Part shown: positions 1-8,370 of the stretch, piece by piece | Position numbering within the stretch: the stretch's first letter is position 1 | How the letters are laid out: every line of letters begins with the position of its first letter | Program-made: the position numbers and the translations under genes | Source: Desulfobacteraceae bacterium | Lineage (GTDB): Bacteria; Desulfobacterota; Desulfobacteria; Desulfobacterales; JAABSP01 | NCBI GenBank assembly: GCA_011390345.1 | Contig: JAABSP010000028.1 | Location: 1-59,616, forward strand | Direction: 5' to 3' | Length of the DNA stretch: 59,616 bases | The notes under the pieces: model-generated | Seen by the model: only the letters and a program-made list of their open reading frames with translations | What the model was told of the DNA's origin: nothing | Databases searched by the model: none

Positions 1-76
1 TTTTTGATTTCGCTCAAAACAGGCGATTCTCCCGGATGCCCCATATATAAAACGATAATAAAAGAGGTTGCGACAG

Positions 77-745
77 ATGATTGTTGCCGATAAAAAACCG
101 ATCGAAGAGATCATCGAATATGTAAAGGACAAGAAGAGCATCCTCGTGGCCGGCTGCAACGAGTGCGTGACTGTCTGCGAAGCCGGGGGGAAGAAAGAGG
201 TGGGAATCCTCGCGTCGGCCCTTCGGATGTACTTCAAGAACAAGGGAGAAGATGTCCGCATCGACGAGGTGACGCTGGAGCGGCAGTGCGACCACGAGTA
301 CCTTCAGGAGATCGCCGGCACCGTCCGCGAGTATGACGGGATCCTCTCCATCGCCTGCGGCGTGGGGATCCAGTTCATGGCTGAAGAGTACCCGAACATG
401 CCGGTCTATCCCGGGGTCAACACCTGCTTCATGGGCGCCACTGAAGAGCGGGGCCTCTGGGTGGAGCGGTGCCAGGGGTGCGGAGAGTGCGTACTGGCCT
501 TCACGGGCGCGGTCTGCCCCGTGACCCGGTGTGCCAAGCGGGTCCTCAACGGCCCGTGCGGCGGCTCTACGGAGGGGAAGTGCGAGATCAGCAAGGATGT
601 TGACTGCGCATGGCAGTTGATCGTGGACCGGCTCAAGGCCCTGGGCAGGCTCGAAGATTATGAGAAGCTCTTTCCGATCAAGAACTGGTCAACCGACAGG
701 GCCGGCGGACCCCGAAAAGTCGTCAGAGAGGATGTGCAGTCATGA
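77..745 (+). CDS. metV: MetV-like methylene-tetrahydrofolate reductase partner (zinc/Fe-S protein)
   Basis: Protein of 222 residues matching the MetV family (methylene-THF reductase C-terminal-like domain), the partner of MetF in the methyl branch of the Wood-Ljungdahl pathway. Cysteine motifs are visible early (CNECVTVCEAGG) and in the C-terminal half (CQGCGEC, then a CPVTRCAKRVLNGPCGG stretch typical of the family). I chose the ATG at 77 because GAGG at 64-67 lies 9 nt upstream; a TTG at 68 would sit directly on that ribosome site. The stop overlaps the metF start in an ATGA, so the two are translationally coupled. In acetogens MetV joins MetF with Hdr-like electron-transfer subunits, and an Hdr-like gene follows here. 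Confidence 0.88.
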   Translation: MIVADKKPIEEIIEYVKDKKSILVAGCNECVTVCEAGGKKEVGILASALRMYFKNKGEDVRIDEVTLERQCDHEYLQEIAGTVREYDGILSIACGVGIQFMAEEYPNMPVYPGVNTCFMGATEERGLWVERCQGCGECVLAFTGAVCPVTRCAKRVLNGPCGGSTEGKCEISKDVDCAWQLIVDRLKALGRLEDYEKLFPIKNWSTDRAGGPRKVVREDVQS

Positions 746-1671
746 GCGTGAAGACCGACAGCAAACTGGAGAAGATTTTTGCCGCAGGGCATTACGCGGT
801 AACCTCGGAGTGCGGCCCTCCCCGGGGAACCGACATGGAGGATGTGGAAAAAAAGGCGAATCTGATCAAAGACCATGTGGACGCGATCAACATCACCGAC
901 AACCAGACCTCCGTCACCCGCCTCTGCTCCCTGGCCGCGTGCATCAAGCTGAAGCTGATGGGCCTGGAGCCGGTGCTTCAGATGGTGACGAGAGACCGGA
1001 ACCGGATCGCGCTGCAGAGCGACATCCTCGGGGCCGCGGCTTTCGGCATCAACAACATGCTCTGCCTCTCCGGAGACCACCAGAGCTTCGGGGACAACCC
1101 ACAGGGTCAGAACGTCCACGACCTCGACTCCATGCAACTGCTCCAGGTGGTGCGGATGATGAGAGACGAGGGCAAGTTCCTGGGCGGCGACGACCTCAAG
1201 AAGCCGCCCAAGATGTTCGTGGGCGCGGCCGCCAACCCCTTTGCCGATCCTTTCGAGATCCGGGTTCCCCGTCTGGCCAAGAAGATCGCGGCCGGCGCGG
1301 AGTTCATCCAGACCCAGTGCATCTACAACCTCGAAAAGTTCGAGGAGTGGATGAAGGGGGTCCGGGAGAGAGGGCTGCACGAGAAGACCTGCATCATGGC
1401 CGGCCTCACCCCCATGAAGTCCGTGGGCATGGCCAAATACATGAAGAACCGGGTCCCCGGCATGGACGTTCCCGACGAGGTGATCAAGCGGCTCCAGGGC
1501 GTGCCCAAGGAGAAGCAGGCCCAGGAGGGAATCGACATCTGCGTGGAGTCGATCCAGCGCCTCAAGGAGTGCGAGGGGGTGCGGGGCTTTCACGTCATGG
1601 CGATCGAGTGGGAGGAGAAGGTTCCCGAGATCGTGGAGCGGGGCGGACTCTCACCTCGGCCCCAGGTATAA
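742..1671 (+). CDS. metF: Methylenetetrahydrofolate reductase
   Basis: A 309-residue TIM-barrel flavoprotein of the MetF family that interconverts 5,10-methylene-THF and 5-methyl-THF. Recognisable family stretches are TSECGPPRGTD near the N-terminus, the INITDNQTS segment, LCLSGDHQSFGDN in the middle and FIQTQCIYNLEKF further on. The length is that of the short bacterial form without a regulatory domain. It overlaps metV by 4 nt. Together with metV and the downstream HdrC/HdrB-like protein this suggests a methylene-THF reductase complex that exchanges electrons with an Hdr-type module rather than using NADH alone; that physiological role is inferred from context. Confidence 0.93.
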   Translation: MSVKTDSKLEKIFAAGHYAVTSECGPPRGTDMEDVEKKANLIKDHVDAINITDNQTSVTRLCSLAACIKLKLMGLEPVLQMVTRDRNRIALQSDILGAAAFGINNMLCLSGDHQSFGDNPQGQNVHDLDSMQLLQVVRMMRDEGKFLGGDDLKKPPKMFVGAAANPFADPFEIRVPRLAKKIAAGAEFIQTQCIYNLEKFEEWMKGVRERGLHEKTCIMAGLTPMKSVGMAKYMKNRVPGMDVPDEVIKRLQGVPKEKQAQEGIDICVESIQRLKECEGVRGFHVMAIEWEEKVPEIVERGGLSPRPQV

Positions 1672-1690
1672 GAGCGATATAGATTCATTA

Positions 1691-1709
1691 CAAGGCTTTT
1701 AAGCCTTTG
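1691..1709 (+). other. Intercistronic hairpin between metF and the Hdr-like gene
   Basis: The sequence CAAGGCTTTTAAGCCTTTG forms a short near-perfect stem with a tiny loop in the 78-nt gap after metF. There is no following T-run, so it is more likely an RNA-processing or stability element than a terminator. The next gene has AGGAGG about 13 nt before its ATG. Confidence 0.4.
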
Positions 1710-1749
1710 TCCATAGGAAGTATTTTTTTCAGGAGGAACGAAAAACATT

Positions 1750-3072
1750 ATGGCTGACGAAGCAATTAAAATAAAAAAGGGCAAAAGGAGCAGCTTGAAA
1801 GACAAGGTTGCCGAACTTCTGCCCGAGGGGGGGAACCTCAACCTCTGCCTGACCTGCGGGCTCTGTTCATCGGGATGCCCCGCAACCGGTCTGGAGGGAA
1901 TGGACCCGAGAAAGTTTCTGCGGATGGCGGCCCTCGGCATGGACGAGGAGATCCTCAAATCTGACTGGCCCTGGATGTGTACCATGTGCCAGCGGTGCAT
2001 CTACGCCTGCCCCATGAAGATCAACATCCCGCAGCTCACCTTCTATACGCGTCAGCAGCGCCCCAGGGACGAGCGTCCCAAGGGAATTCTGGGATCGTGC
2101 AACATGGCGCTGCAGAACGATAGCCTGAGCGCAATGGGCGCAAGCTCCGAGGATTTCCAGTTTGTGGTCGAAGATGTGCTGGAGGAGTACCAGGAGGCCC
2201 AGCCCGAATTCAAGGATATGGAGGCCCCGATCGACAAGCAGGGTGCGGAGTTCTTCCTGAACCAGAACTCCCGTGAGCCGGTTACCGAGCCGGACGAGAT
2301 GACGCCCCTCTGGAAGATCCTCCACCTGGCCGGCGTCGATTGGACATACGGCTCCAAAGGATGGGCAGGGGAGAACTACTGCCTCTTCATGGCCGATGAC
2401 CAGGGCTGGGAGCACATCACCCGGACCACCATCGGGCAGGCCGAGTCATTGGGGTGCAAAACGTACCTCAACACCGAGTGAGGGCATGTCACCTTTGCAG
2501 TCCTGGCAGGACTGAAAAAATTCAACATCGAGACCAATCTCGTCGTCAAGAACATCTACGAGTATTATGCAAAGTGGATTCGGGAGGGGAAACTGAAGCC
2601 CTCCTCAGACTGGAACAAGGATCTGAAGATCAAGTTCACGGTTCAGGACCCGTGCCAGATCGTCCGCAAGTCCTATGGGGACGCGATTGCAGATGATTTC
2701 CGGTATGCCATCAAGGCGGTAGTCGGCGAGGAGAACTTCATCGACATGCATCCGAACCGGTCCAACAACTTCTGCTGCGGCGGAGGCGGAGGCTTTCTCC
2801 AGTCCGGATTCAAAGAGCAGCGCCTCAAGTACGGCAAGGTCAAGGATGATCAGGTCAAGGCGACCAAGGCCGATTACATCATCGCGGGCTGCCACAACTG
2901 CCACGCGCAGATCCATGAGCTGAGCGAGCACTATGAGGGGCACTACGGCGTGATCCATTTCTGGACCATTCTTGCGCTCTCCCTGGGTATCCTCGGCCCC
3001 AAGGAGCGGACCTACCTGCATGACGACCTGAAGGATGTATGGGTCTTCCATCCGGAGCATGAGGATATGTAG
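1750..3072 (+). CDS. HdrC/HdrB-like iron-sulfur oxidoreductase, selenoprotein (UGA at codon 244)
   Basis: One 440-codon gene if the in-frame TGA at 2479-2481 is read as selenocysteine. The N-terminus (HdrC-like) carries two 4Fe-4S motifs, C33-C36-C39-C43 and C77-C80-C83-C87, each ending in CP. The rest is HdrB/GlpC-like: residues 242-246 read T-E-Sec-G-H, where the family normally has ECGH, and the second CCG domain is complete (C302 in DPC, C342-C343 in FCCGGGGG, C381 and C384 in CHNC). The frame stays open from 2482 to 3072 and the coding quality does not change across the TGA. A SECIS-like hairpin follows. The neighbours metV and metF suggest a role in passing electrons to or from the MetVF reductase. 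The first CCG domain lacks its other cysteines. A genuine nonsense mutation is possible but unlikely. Confidence 0.87.
2479..2520 (+). promoter_or_regulatory. Sec UGA codon with bacterial SECIS-like stem-loop
   Basis: After the TGA at 2479-2481 a perfect 6-bp stem forms between CAGTCC (2498-2503) and GGACTG (2509-2514), closing a 5-nt loop TGGCA that contains guanines. Past a single G/A mismatch the stem extends with TTT pairing AAA. The loop lies about 23-29 nt after the UGA, which is the distance expected of bacterial SECIS elements read by SelB. The hairpin is inside the coding frame. Stem and codon are seen directly; function is inferred. Confidence 0.75.
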
Positions 3073-3146
3073 GTCCGGAAGATCTGAAGGGTCGTTACCG
3101 GCGGTTTTACAAAGGGCGCGGCAGGGGCTGTGCCCTTTTGGAAATG

Positions 3147-3190
3147 AAAAAGCCTCTTTTCCGCGGAATGTGGAGAAGGGGCTTTTTTTT
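3147..3190. terminator. Strong rho-independent terminator, probably bidirectional
   Basis: AAAAAGCCTCTTTTCC (3147-3162) pairs with GGAGAAGGGGCTTTTT (3172-3187), allowing one G-T wobble and small mismatches, around a 9-nt loop. It is followed by a run of Ts on the plus strand and preceded by As that give a T-run on the minus strand. It ends the metV-metF-Hdr operon and faces the end of the convergent gatZ-like gene. Confidence 0.8.
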
Positions 3191-3230
3191 ACAGACGGGA
3201 TGGGGTCATCTCAATCGGAAAGAGGATCGA

Positions 3231-4553
3231 TCATCTCCGCTCTTCAACAGGATCGCAGCAGGCATCCGTGTAGCGGTCCAGCACCTCCATGATCTTACGC
3301 TTCACCAGATATCCCGGAGTGCAAGGGATACGCCTTTCCCGAATCGCTTCATACTGGGCCGGCAGATACTGGCTGAGAAGCGGCAGTGGAATTCCGTATT
3401 GGGTCAAATTGTCAAACAGCTTTGCAACGGCCCCTGCGATCCGGGGATTTGACCAGTAATAGCGAATCCGATCGCTGAAGCCATAGGTCAACAGATACCG
3501 CAGATCTTCCGGGGAGCCGTGATAATGGTTTTGCCAGTGGGTCCGGTCCGCGGTCATCACCTCCAGCATCATTTGGGAAAGATCGGAAGAGTCCAACCCC
3601 CGGCGATTCCCTAAGAATTCCCGTTCAATCTGTTCAAGCGCGAAAAGGGTTTCCCGCATGGCAAAGGTCAGATTCGGTCCGACCTTGAGAATGGCAAAAT
3701 GATCCCGCACCATCTGCCCGAGGGCCTTCCGGCTCTGATAATCCGTGGAATGGGCTTCGTAGACCAGATGATCGGTTTTTTGGATCAACGCCTTGAGATC
3801 ACTGGTCTTTTGGCTGTCATACTCCCAGATGGTTTCCGGTCCGAAAGCCGCGCCGGTCTGTACAACAATGGCCACACAGCGATTCCATGCGGATTCGAGT
3901 CCTCTTCCGGCAAAAGCCGCCTGCAATCGGCCGATGGTCTCTTCCGTCTTTGCCGCAGAAGAGGCGGGAATATCGGCACTCTCTTCCGGCTCTCCGCCGG
4001 GCAGGGGAACCTCTGTCCCTGCAACATATAGAAGCTGTGCATTCGGGTTCGGAGATGAGGCCGCGGCCCCTTCAGCGCACGCACAAAGGGAAGCCGTTCT
4101 TTCGGCGATGGTCTCCACGGAAATATAGGGGCGTCCGTCGCGCACATCATCCCGGCAGGGCATGCTCGGGTCCAGATGCAGCTTTCGATAGCCCGCACGG
4201 ACGCACTTTCTGATCAGTTCAAAGGCTTTTGCCATGGCCGCATCCGAGGTCTCGGAGCGCCAGGGTCCAGGCCCGAGGTGATCTCCTCCCAAAACCACCT
4301 GATCCGGCCCAAGACCTGCCTTCTCCGCCGTCTGCCGGACATGTTCTGCAAATTTTTCCGGATCAATTCCCGAATAGCCGCCATACTGGTTGACCTGCTG
4401 CCCTGTGGACTCCAGACAGGCCACCCGGTTCAGCTTTCGGGCATGTTCCAGTGCCGCCGCAACGACAAAGGGGTGTGCAGAACATACCGAAGGAAGCCCG
4501 ACGCCTTCGTCTTCCTTGTTTTTTGAAAATATCTTTCTTATCTCATCGGACAT
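3231..4553 (-). CDS. GatZ/KbaZ-like D-tagatose-1,6-bisphosphate aldolase non-catalytic subunit
   Basis: Clear member of the GatZ/KbaZ family: SVCSAHPFVVAAALEHA near the start, then ESTGQQVNQYGGYSG, VLGGDHLGPGPW, KLHLDPSMPC and YVAGTEVPLPGGE. These proteins stabilise the catalytic GatY/KbaY aldolase and keep a barrel fold without activity of their own. No gatY partner or PTS galactitol gene is in the window. The ATG at 4553 fits the usual family N-terminus; a TTG at 4613 that overlaps the stop of the upstream antitoxin gene would add 20 residues. The role in this organism is uncertain. Confidence 0.82.
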   Translation of the reverse strand: MSDEIRKIFSKNKEDEGVGLPSVCSAHPFVVAAALEHARKLNRVACLESTGQQVNQYGGYSGIDPEKFAEHVRQTAEKAGLGPDQVVLGGDHLGPGPWRSETSDAAMAKAFELIRKCVRAGYRKLHLDPSMPCRDDVRDGRPYISVETIAERTASLCACAEGAAASSPNPNAQLLYVAGTEVPLPGGEPEESADIPASSAAKTEETIGRLQAAFAGRGLESAWNRCVAIVVQTGAAFGPETIWEYDSQKTSDLKALIQKTDHLVYEAHSTDYQSRKALGQMVRDHFAILKVGPNLTFAMRETLFALEQIEREFLGNRRGLDSSDLSQMMLEVMTADRTHWQNHYHGSPEDLRYLLTYGFSDRIRYYWSNPRIAGAVAKLFDNLTQYGIPLPLLSQYLPAQYEAIRERRIPCTPGYLVKRKIMEVLDRYTDACCDPVEERR

Positions 4554-4609
4554 TTCAACTGTTAGATCATCTACAGGAATAATATGGATACAATTTGCAA
4601 CGGTCTGGA

Positions 4610-4876
4610 TCAATAACGCAATTCAGAATCGATGCGTTCGGAAAGAAATATCTTCAACAGTGACTGGTATGGAACATCCCGTTTGTTTGCCAATAATTTC
4701 AGATCTTCAATCATTGATTCCGGAAGACGGATCGAGATGGTCCGGGTTGTCGGTTTCAACTTGGAAAAGACAGCTTCCTCTGCGTCTGACCAGTCCAGGT
4801 AATCTGAAGAATCGTTCTTCTGCCAGAAAAGGCGCTCTTCAGCCTCATTTGCAAATTCTGGAATTTTCTTCTTCAT
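4610..4876 (-). CDS. BrnA/CopG-type antitoxin, orphan
   Basis: Ribbon-helix-helix antitoxin: the segment TRTISIRLPESMIEDLKLLA followed by NKRDVPYQSLLKIFL is the DNA-binding signature, and the N-terminal KKKIPEFANEAEERLFW plus SSDYLDWSDAE is typical of BrnA-like CopG antitoxins. I start at ATG 4876; ATG 4891 is an alternative. The open frame continues upstream through HKFISARDMTESE, which resembles the C-terminal end of BrnT toxins (ISAR motif), so a decayed toxin probably lies between this gene and leuA. No intact toxin gene is present. Confidence 0.75.
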   Translation of the reverse strand: MKKKIPEFANEAEERLFWQKNDSSDYLDWSDAEEAVFSKLKPTTRTISIRLPESMIEDLKLLANKRDVPYQSLLKIFLSERIDSELRY

Positions 4877-4927
4877 CTCTGATTCGGTCATATCTCGTGC
4901 CGAAATGAATTTGTGAGGAATGGGAAA

Positions 4928-4955
4928 TTCCCCCTTCAAAAGAGAGAGGGGGGAA
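4928..4955 (-). terminator. Possible terminator after leuA
   Basis: TTCCCCC (4928-4934) can pair with GGGGGAA (4949-4955). Read on the minus strand it is followed by AATTT, a short and weak T-tract. It sits just beyond the leuA stop and could end the ilv-leu operon. Confidence 0.35.
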
Positions 4956-4981
4956 CAGGAAAAAGCGCAAGGCAAAAAGAT

Positions 4982-6523
4982 CTACAGCATCTCCCTCGTC
5001 TCCACCGGATGCGTTTTCAGATACTCCAGCCGGTTGAGCCCGTTGATATAGGCTTTTGCGCTTGCGGTGATGATGTCCGGATCGGCCCCTTTTCCCAGGG
5101 CCATCAGCCCGTTCTCACGCAGCCGCACAGTCACCTCGCCCTGGGCATCGGTGCCGCCGGTCAGGGCCGAGACCGAGAACCGGAGCAGCTCCGACTCCGC
5201 ACCCGTCAGTTTTGCGATCGCGTTGAAGGCCGCGTCGATGGGGCCGTTGCCGTAGTCCGCGTCTTTTACCGAACGTCCGTTGATCGACATCTTGATGCTG
5301 GCCATCGGCATCACCGTGTTGCCGCAGGTGACGTGGATGTATTCCAGCTTGAATATGTCCGCGATGCGGAGAATCCCCTCGGTGACGATGACTTCCAGAT
5401 CCTCGTCCACCACATGCTTCTTCTTGTCGGCCAGATCCTTGAACCGCTCGAAGACCATCTTCAGCTCCTCGTCCGACAGGTCGTAGCCCATATCCTTGAG
5501 CCGGGAGCGGAGGGCATGGCGGCCCGAATGCTTCCCCAGCACCAGGGTGCTCCGGTTCAGGCCCACGGTCTCGGGGCGCATGATCTCGTAGGTCATGGGG
5601 TTTTTCAGCATCCCGTCCTGGTGGATGCCGGCCTCGTGCGCGAACGCGTTGGCCCCCACAATGGCCTTATTCGGCTGCACCATCATGCCGGTGATCATGC
5701 TCACCAGCCGGCTGGAGGGGTGGATGTATTGTGTCTGGATATTGGTGTTCACCGGCAGGTAGTTGCCCCGGGTGTGGATGGCCATGACCACCTCCTCCAG
5801 AGAGGTGTTGCCGGCCCGCTCCCCGATGCCGTTGATGGTCACTTCGGCCTGTCTCGCGCCGTTGCTGATCGCGGCGATGGTGTTGGCCGTGGCCAGCCCC
5901 AGATCGTTGTGGCAGTGGACGCTCAAGATCGCCTTATGCATGTTCGGGGTGTTCTCAATGACATACCTGACCAGCTCGCCGAACTCGGAGGGGATTGCGT
6001 AGCCTACGGTGTCGGGCAGGTTGACCACGGTGGCCCCGGCCTCGATGGCAGCGCCGAAGATTTTACACAGAAAATCCCGGTCGCTGCGGGAGCCGTCCTC
6101 CGCGGAGAATTCCACGCTGTCGGTGAAGGATTTGGCATACTTCACGGCCTCCACCGCGTTTTTCAGCACCTCCTCCCGGCTCATCTTCAGCTTGTATTCC
6201 AAGTGAATGTCGGATGTCGCGATAAAGGTGTGGATCTTCGGCTTTGCCGCGTGCTGGACCGCGCCCCAGGCCCTGTCGATGTCATGCTTGGATGCCCGGG
6301 CCAGCCCTGCGACCTCACATTGGGTCAGCTTCTGCGCGATCCGGGATACGGCCTCGAAATCGCCCTCGGAGGCCGCGGGAAAGCCGGCCTCGATCACATC
6401 CACCCCCAGCTTCTCCAACTGGGTGGCCAGCCGCAGCTTTTCGCCGGTGTTCATGCTGGCGCCCGGGGACTGCTCGCCGTCTCTCAATGTGGTGTCGAAG
6501 ATATAGACTCTGTCGTTGCTCAT
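4982..6523 (-). CDS. leuA: 2-Isopropylmalate synthase
   Basis: A 513-residue LeuA: the catalytic HMGL-like barrel begins with [16 protein letters not shown], contains the metal-binding [13 protein letters not shown] and [16 protein letters not shown] motifs, and is followed by the linker [18 protein letters not shown] and a C-terminal leucine-sensing domain ([20 protein letters not shown]). It condenses acetyl-CoA with 2-oxoisovalerate, the first step of leucine synthesis. The length is the full family length, so feedback inhibition by leucine is expected. It is the last biosynthetic gene of the ilv cluster, 200 nt after cimA; no leuCD or leuB is in the window. Confidence 0.95.
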   Translation of the reverse strand: MSNDRVYIFDTTLRDGEQSPGASMNTGEKLRLATQLEKLGVDVIEAGFPAASEGDFEAVSRIAQKLTQCEVAGLARASKHDIDRAWGAVQHAAKPKIHTFIATSDIHLEYKLKMSREEVLKNAVEAVKYAKSFTDSVEFSAEDGSRSDRDFLCKIFGAAIEAGATVVNLPDTVGYAIPSEFGELVRYVIENTPNMHKAILSVHCHNDLGLATANTIAAISNGARQAEVTINGIGERAGNTSLEEVVMAIHTRGNYLPVNTNIQTQYIHPSSRLVSMITGMMVQPNKAIVGANAFAHEAGIHQDGMLKNPMTYEIMRPETVGLNRSTLVLGKHSGRHALRSRLKDMGYDLSDEELKMVFERFKDLADKKKHVVDEDLEVIVTEGILRIADIFKLEYIHVTCGNTVMPMASIKMSINGRSVKDADYGNGPIDAAFNAIAKLTGAESELLRFSVSALTGGTDAQGEVTVRLRENGLMALGKGADPDIITASAKAYINGLNRLEYLKTHPVETREML

Positions 6524-6723
6524 GGGATCGCTCCTGTTTTATTCTGTCTGGTTATCGATTTTGTTGGTTTTTTCAAAAAGTTTGAAAATACAGGTGCAAT
6601 TTCCAAAGCATGGGCCGCAGGACTCGGCTGGGGGGCCTCTGTCCCGCGGCGTGTACGACTCCTTTGGTCTTCATGAATCCCTCGATTCTGTTCGATTTCC
6701 GATGATAATGGTTCTGCAATTGC

Positions 6724-8346
6724 CTATCCGACCTTCCGCTCTTTCGTAACCTGCTGTTCCTGTTCCATCTCAGGCGCATTGAGCCGGTACTGGAAGCTGT
6801 CGGCCAGTGCCTGCCAGCTCGCCTCGATGATGTCTTCGGAGACGCCGATGGTGCTCCAGATCCGGTCTTCATCCCTCGATTCGATGAGCACCCGGACCTT
6901 GGCTGCTGTCCCGACGCGGCCGTCGATGACCCGCACCTTGAAGTCGACCAGGTGCATCGCGTCGATGCCCCGGTAGAATTTGGCCAGCGCCTTTCTTAAA
7001 GCGTTGTCCAGTGCGCTTACGGGGCCCATCCCCTCGGCCGCGGTGATCTCCTGCTGGTCCCCTACCGATATCTTGATGGTGGCGTGGGCCGAGCAGGGCT
7101 TGTCTTTGTCCTTTTCGATGGTGACCCGGAAGGACTCCAGATCGAAGGTGGGGACGAATTGGTCCGTCAGCTTCTCCATCAGTACCTTGAAAGAGCCGTC
7201 AGCCACATCGAACTGATACCCCTCCTGCTCCATCTCTTTGATCCGGGAGACGATCCCGCGGCTGTCCACACCGTTTCCGCCGATCTTTATCCCCATCTCC
7301 CGGGCCTTGTACTCCACATTGCTCTTGCCGGAGAGATCCGAGATCAGCACCCGGCGCTGATTGCCCACCATCTCCGGGTCCATCTGCTCGTAGGCCCGGG
7401 TATCTTTGCGGATCGCGCTCACATGGATGCCGCCCTTGTGCGCGAATGCGCTCCTGCCCACAAATGGCCGGCTGTTGAGCGGGATCATGTTCGCGGTCTC
7501 GCTCACGAACCGGGAGAGACGCCTCAGCTTTGCCAGGTTCTCCTCGGTCACGCAGGGGATGCCCATCTTGGCTGCAAGAATGGGAACAATGGTTGTCAGA
7601 TCCGCATTGCCGCACCGCTCGCCGTAGCCGTTGATGGTTCCCTGCACCATGACCGCGCCCGAACGGACGGCCGAGATGGTGTTGGCCACTGCAAGGCCGC
7701 AGTCGTTGTGGGTGTGGATGCCCAGGCGGACATCAAAACCGCGGTTTTCCACTGCAAAGAACTTCGAGACATCTGCAAGCGCGCTCTCCAGGTCGAAGGA
7801 GAGGGTCCCGCCGTTGGTGTCACAGAGGACGATGAATTCCGCGCCCGCGTCGGCCGCGGTTTTCAATGTCTTCAGCGCGTATTCCCGGTTGTCCCGGTAT
7901 CCGTCGAAGAAGTGCTCCGCGTCGTAGATCACCTCCTTGCCCTTTGCCTTCAGAAAGGCCACCGTATCCCGGATCATGGCCAGGTTCTCGTCCATCGTGG
8001 TTCCCAGAAGATCGACATGCAGATCCCAGGTCTTGCCGAAGACCGCGACAGCAGGGGTTCCGCTGTTGATCAATGCCCGGAGGTTGCCGTCTTCGGCTGC
8101 CCGGACTCCCGGCTTTCGGGTGGCCCCGAAGGCGACCAGTTTTGCATTCTGGAAATCCTCCTGCCGTGCCAGCTCGAAGAACTCCTGATCTTTGGGGTTG
8201 GAACCGGGCCAGCCACCCTCGATGTAGTGGAACCCGAACGCATCCAGGCGCCGGGCGATCTTGATCTTCTCCTGTGCGGAAAAGTTTATGTTCTCCCCCT
8301 GGGTTCCGTCTCTCAACGTGGTGTCATAAAGGTAAACCGGTTCCAT
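6724..8346 (-). CDS. cimA: Citramalate synthase
   Basis: A 540-residue LeuA-like enzyme of the CimA type: YLYDTTLRDGTQGENINFS at the N-terminus, the CimA-typical GFHYIEGGWPGSNPKD, FIVLCDTNGGT, HTHNDCGLAVANT and the NGYGERCGNADL motif, then a C-terminal regulatory domain. It makes (R)-citramalate from pyruvate and acetyl-CoA and so feeds a threonine-independent route to 2-oxobutyrate and isoleucine. Placement between ilvC and leuA supports this assignment over homocitrate synthase. ilvA is absent from the cluster, which fits a citramalate route. Confidence 0.93.
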   Translation of the reverse strand: MEPVYLYDTTLRDGTQGENINFSAQEKIKIARRLDAFGFHYIEGGWPGSNPKDQEFFELARQEDFQNAKLVAFGATRKPGVRAAEDGNLRALINSGTPAVAVFGKTWDLHVDLLGTTMDENLAMIRDTVAFLKAKGKEVIYDAEHFFDGYRDNREYALKTLKTAADAGAEFIVLCDTNGGTLSFDLESALADVSKFFAVENRGFDVRLGIHTHNDCGLAVANTISAVRSGAVMVQGTINGYGERCGNADLTTIVPILAAKMGIPCVTEENLAKLRRLSRFVSETANMIPLNSRPFVGRSAFAHKGGIHVSAIRKDTRAYEQMDPEMVGNQRRVLISDLSGKSNVEYKAREMGIKIGGNGVDSRGIVSRIKEMEQEGYQFDVADGSFKVLMEKLTDQFVPTFDLESFRVTIEKDKDKPCSAHATIKISVGDQQEITAAEGMGPVSALDNALRKALAKFYRGIDAMHLVDFKVRVIDGRVGTAAKVRVLIESRDEDRIWSTIGVSEDIIEASWQALADSFQYRLNAPEMEQEQQVTKERKVG

Positions 8347-8370
8347 TTTATATTCTCCCTTTTCTTTTTT

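Noticed and set aside
2479-2745. Reading the TGA in the HdrC/HdrB-like gene as a nonsense mutation or sequencing error.
   Set aside because: The frame continues without other stops into a complete CCG domain, the UGA sits at the position of a family cysteine, and a SECIS-like hairpin follows at the right distance.
6573-6720. A 33-codon frame in the cimA-leuA gap as a leucine leader peptide.
   Set aside because: Only a few scattered Leu codons and no terminator hairpin with T-run before leuA, unlike the clear ilvD leader.
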